Positions 52,482 through 61,228 of a DNA stretch of 64,000 nt are shown here, in pieces (positions within the stretch are counted from its first letter, which is position 1; each line of letters begins with the position of its first letter). The translations under genes and the position numbers were made by a program. The notes beneath the pieces were generated by a model. It had not been told where the DNA came from. It made no database searches and saw only the letters and a program-made list of their open reading frames with translations. The DNA is from UBA5336 sp038745855. Its GTDB lineage: Bacteria > Pseudomonadota > Alphaproteobacteria > Caulobacterales > Hyphomonadaceae. Location: positions 1 to 64,000 of the forward strand of contig JBCDLC010000008.1 of NCBI GenBank assembly GCA_038745855.1, given 5' to 3'.

Positions 52482-54332
52482 CTATGGTTTGATCGACGCC
52501 GGGGCACCGACATCGACTGCCGATGCAGCTGGGAATCCGACGCCCGCGAGCGTGACGGCGTAGTCAGACATCAGGAGTGTGTTTGCTACACCCATCCCAG
52601 GATCCGTTGCGGAGACACCCGTAACTCGGCTTGCTTGCGAAGCGTGGGCATCGAAATCGCTGGCGTTATTGAAGAATACACAATCAGTGATCGCGCTGGC
52701 AGATGCATTCCATAGGTCGAGACGTTGCTGGTCTACAAGCTCGATGGCAGAGGCGCCGTATCCGCTGATCACACAACGTTCGGTGACGATGTCGCCGAAG
52801 CTTCCAGGGAGATAGTTGGAGTAGATATAGCTATCGTTCGTGGCAGGGCCTGCAAGAACACTGTCGGTAACGACGATCTGGCCACCATTCCGGAGGCGGA
52901 GACTGAGTTTTCCAAAAACGCGCGTCAAGTCTGCTGCGGCGTTGCCGTCGATATAGCCATGTATGAAGCAATCCTCGGCATTGACGTGGTCGATAAGATC
53001 AACACGCTGGTTCAGTGTGCCGATCTCGCAGCGCTTGAGCTCCGTCCCCGCACCCAATTCCATGCGCAGCGTATCTGCGCTGGGCGACGCGGTGAACGTA
53101 CACGTTTTAAAGACGTTTTGTAGACTGTTCTCTATTCTGCAAATGCCCGTGGCACCATCGGATGGCTGGAAGAAGCAATCCTCATGGTAGGACGTAGCTG
53201 TGTTCACATGGACAGCGGCGAATTTCGTGCAATTGGTCACCCGGCACCGATAGGCTTCAAGATGTCCGACTCCGTGTGCCGACATTCCATCTTGGCAGGT
53301 CGAAACGACGATATCGTGGGCGACGAGCGTTGTGTTCGAGCAGGCTATTCCATTGCCCGTTCCATAGAGGTAGCCGGATATCTCAAGCCCGTTTCCAAAA
53401 ATGGTGAGAAGGCCGCCGCTGCCAGTTGTGGTAATCGCTGAAGCCGACACGCCGACTTGCGTCCAGACCATTTTGCAACCAGGGGCGAAGGTTATCGTCC
53501 CTTCACCAACGAGCCCATTGGTCTCGATCGTTTCATCCGTATACGTTGCGCTCGACACATAGGCAGTGAGTGTCTCGGCGGCCGACAGGGCGTCCAATCG
53601 TGCGGCGAGGGGTGCCAGGCTTGAATAGGGCGCGATGTATGACCCTGGATTGGCATCGCTGCCGCGCATTGGGTCCACAAAAACGGTAAAGTTCGGTGTC
53701 TCCGCATCGACTGTGTTCGACCAGGTACTCGACCCACCAGGGCCCGTTGCCCTAAGGCGCACACGATAGACGTTACCCGGGAAAAGCCCATCGATTGTGA
53801 GGGCTGTATCGGAGGGTCCAGCCGTTGGCCCTTGAGTCCAACTGGAGGCGCTTGAAAGCTGATACTCACTTTCGAACGCAGTTGTATCGCCCGAACCCGA
53901 AGTCCACTCGACCGTAAACGCGTCTGGTGCCGTACTGTTCTGCATCAACGACAAGGTCGGCGCTTCGGGCGATGAAGGGCCGCTGGACGCTGCTGCGCTC
54001 ACGGACTGCCAGTCCGTTCCTGTCCAGACGAAGAGTTGCGCTTCATCCATGACCCAACTCAACCAGCCGGGACGGGGGGTGAAATGTTCCCAGGCACCGT
54101 CTTGCCACGCGACAACGTCGAACGGGTTTCCTGGCCAAGTGCTGCCTGCGTCGGCGGGAACGATATAGCGATCTCCGGCGTTTGCAGTTTGTGGCAGAAC
54201 AGCCGTGGTCCGGCTGACAACAGCCAGGTGCACCATGGCATCGAGCCGCCTTATGGCTTCGTTGTGGATGACATGCTTCTGCGATTGTCCGGGAAGGATG
54301 TAGGGAAGGTTCAAAAGGTCCGATTGGGACAT
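52482..54332 (-). CDS. DUF2793-fibronectin III-beta-helix protein (tail-spike-like)
   Basis: A 616-residue protein with three parts. Residues ~4-110 match DUF2793, known from alphaproteobacterial phage and GTA structural genes: NLPYILPGQSQKHVIHNEAI, GDRYIVPADAGSTWPGNPF, AWQDGAWEHFTPRPGWLSWV. Residues ~125-215 form a fibronectin type III domain (APDAFTVEWTSGSGDT, NVYRVRLRATGPGGSSTWSN). Residues ~220-600 are a right-handed parallel beta-helix as in pectate lyases and phage tail spikes. No signal peptide. No other phage genes are seen around it. It probably binds or cuts polysaccharide. The start at 54332 has GAGG upstream and begins DUF2793. Confidence 0.75.
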   Translation of the reverse strand: MSQSDLLNLPYILPGQSQKHVIHNEAIRRLDAMVHLAVVSRTTAVLPQTANAGDRYIVPADAGSTWPGNPFDVVAWQDGAWEHFTPRPGWLSWVMDEAQLFVWTGTDWQSVSAAASSGPSSPEAPTLSLMQNSTAPDAFTVEWTSGSGDTTAFESEYQLSSASSWTQGPTAGPSDTALTIDGLFPGNVYRVRLRATGPGGSSTWSNTVDAETPNFTVFVDPMRGSDANPGSYIAPYSSLAPLAARLDALSAAETLTAYVSSATYTDETIETNGLVGEGTITFAPGCKMVWTQVGVSASAITTTGSGGLLTIFGNGLEISGYLYGTGNGIACSNTTLVAHDIVVSTCQDGMSAHGVGHLEAYRCRVTNCTKFAAVHVNTATSYHEDCFFQPSDGATGICRIENSLQNVFKTCTFTASPSADTLRMELGAGTELKRCEIGTLNQRVDLIDHVNAEDCFIHGYIDGNAAADLTRVFGKLSLRLRNGGQIVVTDSVLAGPATNDSYIYSNYLPGSFGDIVTERCVISGYGASAIELVDQQRLDLWNASASAITDCVFFNNASDFDAHASQASRVTGVSATDPGMGVANTLLMSDYAVTLAGVGFPAASAVDVGAPASIKP

Positions 54333-54686
54333 GTGGGTTGCCTCGCGATTTCTCGCCACATTCTACCACTGGTGAAGAGGGGGAGGATTGGCGTGAGGTT
54401 ATCCACCCTCGGAAACCGATCAACTTACTGATACCAAACGATTTTCGTAGTCTGACGGTCGGAGTTATCCTCGGGATAAGTGGGTTATGAGCGTATCGTG
54501 CGTGAGTGCTGACGGGCTCCGTGTTTATGGCCCGTCGCGGACGCAAGGGGAGCGACCAGGGTTGATCCCGCGCTTCCACAATTGTTGCGCTGTCAGTACC
54601 CAAATTCTCCGCGCTGGCCTTTGACCTGCACCGCTGCCGCGCTTAACCCGGTGATTGTCTCAGATATGGCCGACAAGGAGCATCCC
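54333..54686. other. Divergent region with repeated TTATCC motifs
   Basis: About 350 bases between divergent genes. TTATCCACC (54399-54407) and an inverted pair TTATCC-TCG-GGATAA (54465-54479), then TTATGA (54485-54490), stand out. One resembles a DnaA box (8 of 9). They may be operators for either gene; an origin is not supported. Confidence 0.4.
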
Positions 54687-55742
54687 ATGACTGCCCGTAC
54701 GCCTCGTCAGTTCTTCAAGGCTCTCGCAGCCGGCGCTCCCGAGCCGATGCGGGATTTGCCGGTTCGGCTTGAAAGAATGATCCATTTCGTCCCGCCCCAC
54801 CTGGACAAGGTGAGATCGAAAGTGCCGCAAATGGCTGAGCAAGCCGATGTCATCCTTGGGAACCTGGAAGACGCAATTCCTGCTGACGCGAAGGACGCTG
54901 CACGTGCGGGCGTCGTGGAAATGGCATCCATGCTCGATTGGCAAGCGCGGGGTACGGGTTTCTGGACCCGGGTTAATCCACTCAATTCTCCGTGGTTCCT
55001 CGACGACATGTTCGAACTTGTTACCAAGGCAGGGCACCAGCTCGATGTCATCATGGTACCAAAAGTCGAGGGCCCGTTCGATATTCACTACGTCGATCAG
55101 CTTTTGGCGCAACTCGAAGCAAAAGTTGGACTCTCACGGCCAATCTTGCTTCACGCGATCCTCGAAACCGCAGAAGGGGTTGCGCGTGTCGAGGAAATCG
55201 CCCTGGCGAGCCCTAGAATGCAAGGCATATCGCTTGGGCCGGCAGACCTGGCAGCGTCCCGTAAGATGAAAACCACACGCGTCGGCGGTGGACATCCGTT
55301 CTACCGCGTAATTGACGATCCCAATTCAGAGGGGCATCCCCGCGCGAGCGCCCAGCAGGACCCTTGGCACTACACGGTCGCGCGTATGGTTGATGCCTGT
55401 GGCATGGCGGGTATCAAGCCGTTCTACGGCCCGTTTGGTGACATTGCAGACCTCGATGCGTGCGAACAGCAGTTCCGAAACACGTTCTTGCTTGGTTGTG
55501 TGGGGACATGGTCGCTGCATCCTAATCAAATCGCGATCGCCAAGAAGGTGTTCAGCCCAGACCCCGACGAAGTGAAACTCGCGCGCCGTATTCTGGAAGC
55601 ACTGCCCGATGGCCGCGGGGTCGCAATGCTGGATGGGAAAATGCAGGATGATGCGACCTGGAAACAGGCCAAGGTCATCGCTGATCTGGCAGACCTGGTC
55701 GCGCGCAAGGACCCGGATCTTGCAACGGCATATGCAAACTGA
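54687..55742 (+). CDS. HpcH/HpaI-CitE family CoA-ester lyase (malyl-CoA lyase-like)
   Basis: A 351-residue TIM-barrel lyase. Key features are the FVPPHLDKVRSKVPQM N-terminus, NLEDAIPADAK, TRVNPLNSPW (Arg for CoA), DVIMVPKVEG, the metal ligand Glu in HAILETAEGVARVEEI, and LGPADLAASRKM (second acidic ligand), with GCVGTWSLHPNQIAIAKKVF. This matches L-malyl-CoA/beta-methylmalyl-CoA lyases of alphaproteobacteria, which split malyl-CoA to acetyl-CoA and glyoxylate. The exact substrate is not settled by sequence. Start ATG 54687 has AAGGAG upstream. No other ethylmalonyl-CoA or serine-cycle gene is nearby. Confidence 0.85.
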   Translation: MTARTPRQFFKALAAGAPEPMRDLPVRLERMIHFVPPHLDKVRSKVPQMAEQADVILGNLEDAIPADAKDAARAGVVEMASMLDWQARGTGFWTRVNPLNSPWFLDDMFELVTKAGHQLDVIMVPKVEGPFDIHYVDQLLAQLEAKVGLSRPILLHAILETAEGVARVEEIALASPRMQGISLGPADLAASRKMKTTRVGGGHPFYRVIDDPNSEGHPRASAQQDPWHYTVARMVDACGMAGIKPFYGPFGDIADLDACEQQFRNTFLLGCVGTWSLHPNQIAIAKKVFSPDPDEVKLARRILEALPDGRGVAMLDGKMQDDATWKQAKVIADLADLVARKDPDLATAYAN

Positions 55743-55801
55743 GGTATCACCCAGTCGCCACAAATTCTACTCATTGGCCCGGCTTTTGCGACGTTGGATG
55801 C

Positions 55802-55972
55802 GTGAGCGCACCAAAGAAACGCCTCTTACGTTATGCGTCAGCAGTGATTGCGAGTGGCGTCGCCTGGTTGATGGGCGAAGCCTATGTTTTCAAGGCTCCG
55901 CCTAATTTCGATGCCGAAACGCTGAAGTTGCGTTTCGAAGAAGCGTCTACCCTTCGCTTTCCGGAGCCTTGA
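55802..55972 (+). CDS. Small single-helix membrane protein (56 residues)
   Basis: A short frame starting GTG and reading SAPKKRLLRYASAVIASGV then AWLMGEAYVFKAPPNFDAET, ending in LRFPEP. Basic N-terminus, one transmembrane segment and a hydrophilic C-terminus give a typical small membrane protein. It overlaps the convergent M3 peptidase gene by 26 bases. The ribosome-binding site is weak. Supported by composition only. Confidence 0.4.
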   Translation: MSAPKKRLLRYASAVIASGVAWLMGEAYVFKAPPNFDAETLKLRFEEASTLRFPEP

Positions 55973-58151
55973 AACCTCTGATTTCCAGCAAGGGATCGAT
56001 GGACGGGTCGCTGCCCCTGAAATTCCGGTACAACTCATCCGCTGGACGAAGACCTCCGGACTCGTAAACCCATTTCTTCAATCGCTGTGCGATCTCGGGG
56101 TCAAACACGTCGCCGGCCTCCTTGAAGGCGTAGAATCCGTCGGCATCAAGGATCTCGGACCAGAGGTAGGAATAATACCCCGCTGAATACCCTCCGGAAA
56201 AAATATGAGCGAAGTACTGAGACCGGTAGCGCGGCTCGATCTCAGGGATGAGCCCATACCCGTCCAAGACCTCTTTTTCGAAGGCTCTTGCATCCGTGAT
56301 TGCGTCCGCCTCTTCGCTCGAAAGATTATGCCATGCGAGGTCCAGCAGCGACGCTGCGATGAACTCAGTCGTTCGGAAGCCCTGATTGAAGGTCGAGGCG
56401 TTGCGCATCTTCTCTACTAACTCACTCGGGATCACTTCGCCCGTTTCATAGTGCTTTGCAAAGCGCTCCATGAGTTCTGGCTGACTGGCCCAGTGCTCGA
56501 GTATTTGGGCTGGGAATTCGGTATAGTCCCGTGGCCCGTCGACGCCAGAATACCGCTCAAACCGGATTTGTGTGAGCAGGCCGTGCAAGCCGTGTCCAAA
56601 CTCATGGAAGAGGGTCTCGACTTCGTCGAACCGCATGAGCGTCGGCTCTCCTTCCGGCGGTTCAAGGAGATTCATATTGTTCGTGATGAGTGGTCGAACG
56701 ACGTTCCCATCTATGTCGGACGCCTCGCGATAGGCGCTCATCCATGCACCGCCTCGCTTGGATTCGCGAGCGTACATGTCCATCATGAAGGTTCCGAGAA
56801 GATCACCAGAGGCGTCGTCGGTAACTTCGTAGGCTGTCACGACATCATTCCAGACGGGGATGTCGACGGGTGCGAACGAGACCTGGAACAGTTCCTTGGC
56901 CAACTCGAAAGCGCCACCGCGGACTGCTTCCAATTCAAAGTAGGGCTTCAAGAGATTGTCGTCGAAGGCGAACCGTTCCTGGCGCACCTTTTCGGAGTAG
57001 TGCCACCAGTCGTGGGCTTCGAACGGGGTGTCCTCTCCGAGTAGGGCCTGCATATCGGCCCTCTCTTCTTTCGCGCGCGCGAGTCCGGGACGCCAGACTT
57101 CCAAAAGGAAGTCCTCCGCGCCTTTCGGGGTCTTTGCCATGCGTGTTTCGAGCGTGTAGGCGGCGTGGGATGGATATCCCATGAGTTCTGCGCGCTTCGC
57201 TCGGAGCTGAGCGATCTTGATGGCAATCGGCCCATTATCGAATTCGCCACTTGAAGCCCGCAGGCGGTAGCCGTCCAGCAACTGGCGCCGGAGTTCACGA
57301 TTTTCCGATTGGGTCATGAACGTTTCGAACGGGGTCCGGTTAAGTCCGACCACCCATTTATCCTCGCCATCGACCTTGATCGCGGCCTTGAAGCTCTCCG
57401 ACAGGCCCGCAAGCTCTTCGGTGTCCGTGATTTCAAGGGAGAAGGACTTTGTGGCTTGCAGAAGGTTCTGACCGAATTCGGTCGTAAGGGCAGAAATCTC
57501 GGTGTTGAGGTCCGCAACCTGGGCTTTCGCATCCTCAGGCAAGGCGGCTCCTGCGCGGACGAAATCCCTGTGCGTGAGTTCCAACAGGCGCGCTTCCTGT
57601 TCGTCTAGGTCCAGTGTGCCCCTGGCCTCATAAACCGAATTGATGCGCTGAAAGAGCGCCTGATTGAAGCTGATCGAATTGAACTCCCGCGTCAGCATTG
57701 GGGAGATTTCAGTCTGCAGCGCTCTGATCTCATCGCTGCTCTCAGTACCTGCGATATTGCTGAAAGTCCGCGAGACCCGATCGAGTAGGCGACCGTATGT
57801 GTCGAGCGCGACAAGCGTATTTTCGAACGATGCCGGCTCGGGATTGGACGTAATGGTCTCGATATCGGCCCGCTGCTCCAATATTCCGGCCTTGATCGCC
57901 GGAAGGAAATGCTCTGTTTCGATCGATGAGAAAGGCGGCACACCGAATGGCGTATCCCACTCGGCAATCAGCGGATTGCCTTCGAGTTCAGCATTGGTCA
58001 CCACGATTTCGGCGCTGTCTGCACCCACAGCCTGGCCTTCTTCAGTTGAGGCGACAGTTGCCCCATCGGGGGCTTCCGTCTCCGTCGTCGGGCCGCATGC
58101 GGCCAACGTGATCACAGCGGCAGCAACACTGCCCAGCAGCCGGGTTTTCAT
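55947..58151 (-). CDS. M3-family zinc oligopeptidase, predicted lipoprotein (Dcp-like)
   Basis: A 734-residue thimet-oligopeptidase/peptidyl-dipeptidase Dcp relative. The zinc site is HEFGHGLH at 516-523, with Glu further on, and FERYSGVDGPRDYTEFPAQI and ILEHWASQPELMERF are typical of the subfamily. The N-terminus MKTRLLGSVAAAVITLAACG is a lipoprotein signal with lipobox LAAC (Cys19), so it is anchored in the envelope, unlike cytoplasmic OpdA. It would degrade short peptides in the periplasm. AGGAGA precedes the ATG. Confidence 0.93.
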   Translation of the reverse strand: MKTRLLGSVAAAVITLAACGPTTETEAPDGATVASTEEGQAVGADSAEIVVTNAELEGNPLIAEWDTPFGVPPFSSIETEHFLPAIKAGILEQRADIETITSNPEPASFENTLVALDTYGRLLDRVSRTFSNIAGTESSDEIRALQTEISPMLTREFNSISFNQALFQRINSVYEARGTLDLDEQEARLLELTHRDFVRAGAALPEDAKAQVADLNTEISALTTEFGQNLLQATKSFSLEITDTEELAGLSESFKAAIKVDGEDKWVVGLNRTPFETFMTQSENRELRRQLLDGYRLRASSGEFDNGPIAIKIAQLRAKRAELMGYPSHAAYTLETRMAKTPKGAEDFLLEVWRPGLARAKEERADMQALLGEDTPFEAHDWWHYSEKVRQERFAFDDNLLKPYFELEAVRGGAFELAKELFQVSFAPVDIPVWNDVVTAYEVTDDASGDLLGTFMMDMYARESKRGGAWMSAYREASDIDGNVVRPLITNNMNLLEPPEGEPTLMRFDEVETLFHEFGHGLHGLLTQIRFERYSGVDGPRDYTEFPAQILEHWASQPELMERFAKHYETGEVIPSELVEKMRNASTFNQGFRTTEFIAASLLDLAWHNLSSEEADAITDARAFEKEVLDGYGLIPEIEPRYRSQYFAHIFSGGYSAGYYSYLWSEILDADGFYAFKEAGDVFDPEIAQRLKKWVYESGGLRPADELYRNFRGSDPSIDPLLEIRGFKAPESEG

Positions 58152-58239
58152 GGTCTCTCCTGACGAAATTTCGTTCGGTACGTGTTAAGCTGTCAAAGTG
58201 GGAGTGACCACCCCCGGTTCGGTTACCAGATCGCGCAGG

Positions 58240-58659
58240 TCAGTCTGATCTTAGTGGCATCTTTGCTTGGAGTATGTCTGGGTTTGTTTGCTGCACAGTA
58301 ACGGTGAACGCCACGCTGGGATTATCTTCAAAGGCTTCAAAAGCGATCCTGCAGCGGTAGATCTTTGTAGTTGCGTCCGTTTTCACCTCAGCATCGACAC
58401 TTGCCACGGGTGCTATTGTCAGAGCGTCAGCATAGACTGCCTCGAGGGCGACATTGCAGGCAATCTGGGCATCGCCGTTTACGAGCACGGGTAGGAATCC
58501 GGCGGCGCTGCCAGGTGCGGCGCTATTTTCCTGATAGGTTTGTGAAGGATCACATGCTGTAAGGGCTGCGAGACCGGCTATTCCGAGTACTGACTTTCCG
58601 ACGAGAACTCGCGAGAGTGTTTGCCCGTGCTCTACCAACGTCCGCGCAAGCCGAACCAT
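58240..58659 (-). CDS. Small predicted lipoprotein, unknown function
   Basis: A 139-residue protein with a lipoprotein signal GKSVLGIAGLAALTACDPS (lipobox LTAC, Cys36) and a mature domain of unknown family with two further cysteines (QIACNVALEA, KIYRCRIAF). The N-region is long (~20 residues before the hydrophobic stretch), so the true start may be later, though no other start codon is obvious. Its start overlaps the end of the S8 peptidase gene by 28 bases, suggesting translational coupling. Confidence 0.6.
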   Translation of the reverse strand: MVRLARTLVEHGQTLSRVLVGKSVLGIAGLAALTACDPSQTYQENSAAPGSAAGFLPVLVNGDAQIACNVALEAVYADALTIAPVASVDAEVKTDATTKIYRCRIAFEAFEDNPSVAFTVTVQQTNPDILQAKMPLRSD

Positions 58660-61013
58660 ATCGCACCTGCCACATCTGCATCGGACACGTGATTGGGTTG
58701 GTGGATCATGGCCGCGATGGCCTCACCGCTCCAATCCCCACTGAGCGCAAAACTGTAGCGGGTCTCGAAATCAATTTGTCGCCCACTCGGTGTCAGATCC
58801 GCAGCAATAGTGTCGACGACCAGCCCATCAGCGTCAGCGCCAACCGCTCCCGTGAGTTGGAACGCTCCCGTTTCGGCTCTCTGTGGCTGGGCAACAACAA
58901 ACGATAGGTCGCCCCCAAACGCAGGCCGGCGTGCACTTAGTGACCATCGGCTTGTCCAGATATCACGGGTGTCCAGTCCCGGAAGCGAGATGTTGGCGGC
59001 TTCTACTCCACCCGTGACCGTCCAGGCTTTCGTGACGGCGTAGGCGCCTTCCAGGGCATATGCTGCCGAATTCGACCGGTCATCCACACCGACGCGGCTT
59101 TGCAATTGGCCACCCAGGGCTGTAGCCGCATCGCTCGCGGTCGATAGGCCCGCGCGGACAGTCCAGGTGTCGCCATGCCGACTGATACCAATGCCGCTGG
59201 TCGATCGCGGTCCACTCGATGCACTGTGAAAGTCAAAGCTGGTCGAACCTAGATTACGCGTAATCCGCGCCCATTCACCGCCAGATGCGAATTGGCTGTT
59301 ACGGCCAGGATCATTGGTCAGGCCAGCAGTCTCCGACAGTGTCTCCAGCCCCCCGCCGCGACCGAATTCGATCTCGCCTCCTGCAAACGAATATCGGGCC
59401 TGAAAGGTGCTCTCTGGTTCGACCTGAAAAGGCGCTGACCTGTCTTCGAAGAAAGCAGGTTGGTGCCACTGGAACGTCAGGCCGCCAACACCCACGGCAT
59501 GGCTCTCTCCTGCGGCCCAATTGGCCCTTACGTCCCAGTCCGCAAACGTGGGGTTTGCGGACCCGACGAGACCACGTGCATCGAAGTCAAATGCACGGTT
59601 GAAACCATCCACAAGCACGAGGTCGCTGAGGCCACCGGGTTTTGTGGCGAAATCGCCGAATGCGCCGCTGGCAGCGGGGGCAAACACCTGAACAGGAGAG
59701 AGCGAGAGCCCGTTTACCTGCATCGTCGTGGAGCCTTGAGGCGCAAAGGCTTCTTGAAGATTGAGACTCCCAACCCCGCTCGCAGCATCGGTGCCAACGG
59801 TGGCGGCGACGCCAGCAACAGGATCGATCTCCGGATCGACGTAGTCATCCGCGGTTGTCAGCAGGATCTGGACGGCTTCTGCAGCGGATAGGTTTGGAAA
59901 GGCGTCCAGCAGCAGTGCGAGTCCGCCGGCCACGTAAGGTGCGGCGAACGATGTTCCCGCCACCCTGTAGAAGTCGCCAACATTGTCTGCATCGTTGCAA
60001 TTTGTTGTGACTGTCGCGGAACAAGTCGGATCGTTCGGGAAGACGATATTGTCATCGGGACCCGTGGTTACGACGCCATCGCCTGGAGCCAGTATGTAGA
60101 AGTCCTGGGCGTCAGTTCCGGCCCTATTTGAGAAATCCGAAAGTTCACCCTGGGTTGGGCCGTCATCCGCAATCGTCGAACCCACAGCCAGCACAAGCCC
60201 ATTGGCCCTAGGGTCTCCAGCGATATTCGCAGGTTCTGTCGGCCGGATGGCTTGCGGATTGACGTTCCCATTGCTGTCGCGGGCCTCGTTTCCTGCCGAA
60301 ACAATGACCAACACTCCCGAGGCCGTCGCGCGGAACACAGCGTCTTCCAGTGTCTGGTCGCTGTCGATCTCACCGCCGAGAGAGAGGTTTATGATTTGCG
60401 CTCCATTCGCAACGGCGAGATCGATGGCAGCAACCAGATCGGCGTCAGAGAAACGGCAGTCTCCTGTATCCGCGGTTGTCAAACAACTTCCTGGCCGGTC
60501 TGCGCGGATGTCGAGGATGCGCGCGTTGAACGCCACGCCGTGGACGCCTTCACCATCTCTTAAAGCGGCGATCTGGCCAGACACGAGTGTCCCGTGACCT
60601 TCGGAATCGATATCATTGGCACCCCTGTCTGCCTCACGCACGTCGAAAGATCCGGCAGATTGGCCAACAAGGTCGGGATGCGAAAAGTCCGTGCCCGTAT
60701 CAATAACGGCGACCGTCACGCCGGCACCGGTTGCGCCTTGCGCATAGGCGGTGGACGCGCCGATCAGTCCTAGGCCCTGAGCGAAGTTGAATTCAGCCGT
60801 CTCGAACGCTTCTGACCCCGATGGTGGAGGGGGAGGCGGCGGAGGAGGCGGCGGTGGCGGAGGAGAGGGCGGCGACGGCAGTGGTTGCATGACATCGGTT
60901 CCGCCTCCGCTACCATTCGCGCAGCCAGCAAGCATCATCGGCGCAGCGAGGCTGGCCACGAGAACCATCTTCAGAGCCGATGCGTTCGAGAGGCGTCGTT
61001 TCCAGGTCGCCAT
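58632..61013 (-). CDS. S8 subtilase autotransporter with lipoprotein signal
   Basis: A 793-residue subtilisin-like protease with a C-terminal barrel-like part. Signal/lipobox AAPMMLAGC gives Cys31, followed by a polyproline spacer (~40-62). The catalytic triad is Asp105 (VAVIDTGTDFSHPDL), His140 (DSEGHGTLVSG) and Ser355 (VAGTSFAAPYVAGG), with oxyanion Asn in IVSAGNEARDS. The second half (~470-793) is rich in alternating hydrophobic strands, ending in FGLRGRW, typical of autotransporter-like subtilases. The start at 61013 has GGAGA seven bases upstream. The role may be cleavage of surface proteins. Confidence 0.88.
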   Translation of the reverse strand: MATWKRRLSNASALKMVLVASLAAPMMLAGCANGSGGGTDVMQPLPSPPSPPPPPPPPPPPPPPSGSEAFETAEFNFAQGLGLIGASTAYAQGATGAGVTVAVIDTGTDFSHPDLVGQSAGSFDVREADRGANDIDSEGHGTLVSGQIAALRDGEGVHGVAFNARILDIRADRPGSCLTTADTGDCRFSDADLVAAIDLAVANGAQIINLSLGGEIDSDQTLEDAVFRATASGVLVIVSAGNEARDSNGNVNPQAIRPTEPANIAGDPRANGLVLAVGSTIADDGPTQGELSDFSNRAGTDAQDFYILAPGDGVVTTGPDDNIVFPNDPTCSATVTTNCNDADNVGDFYRVAGTSFAAPYVAGGLALLLDAFPNLSAAEAVQILLTTADDYVDPEIDPVAGVAATVGTDAASGVGSLNLQEAFAPQGSTTMQVNGLSLSPVQVFAPAASGAFGDFATKPGGLSDLVLVDGFNRAFDFDARGLVGSANPTFADWDVRANWAAGESHAVGVGGLTFQWHQPAFFEDRSAPFQVEPESTFQARYSFAGGEIEFGRGGGLETLSETAGLTNDPGRNSQFASGGEWARITRNLGSTSFDFHSASSGPRSTSGIGISRHGDTWTVRAGLSTASDAATALGGQLQSRVGVDDRSNSAAYALEGAYAVTKAWTVTGGVEAANISLPGLDTRDIWTSRWSLSARRPAFGGDLSFVVAQPQRAETGAFQLTGAVGADADGLVVDTIAADLTPSGRQIDFETRYSFALSGDWSGEAIAAMIHQPNHVSDADVAGAIWFGLRGRW

Positions 61014-61228
61014 CCGTCTTCTCCTCAAGGGCGGAAGCCGGTCGTTCTTGACCGCATACCATCCGTAGATCTTCAGCATTGGCTGTTCGCCGCGATCGGC
61101 GCAAGCTCTTGTAATTGAAGAGTGCTGGCAACCCTCACGTGCGCGGGATGAAGCCTCTTCCTACGTGACAGGCTGAGCAGATGCGATAGGCTTCTGGCAA
61201 CACACAATTCAGTAAAGGCAGGGATCTG

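Noticed and set aside
54399..54407. A near-consensus DnaA box, possible replication origin
   Set aside because: A single good match with no AT-rich unwinding element, no cluster of boxes and no dnaA/gidA-type neighbours.
60820..60890. GGX-rich DNA that looks like a tandem repeat
   Set aside because: It codes for the polyproline spacer of the subtilase, so the repetition comes from proline codons.
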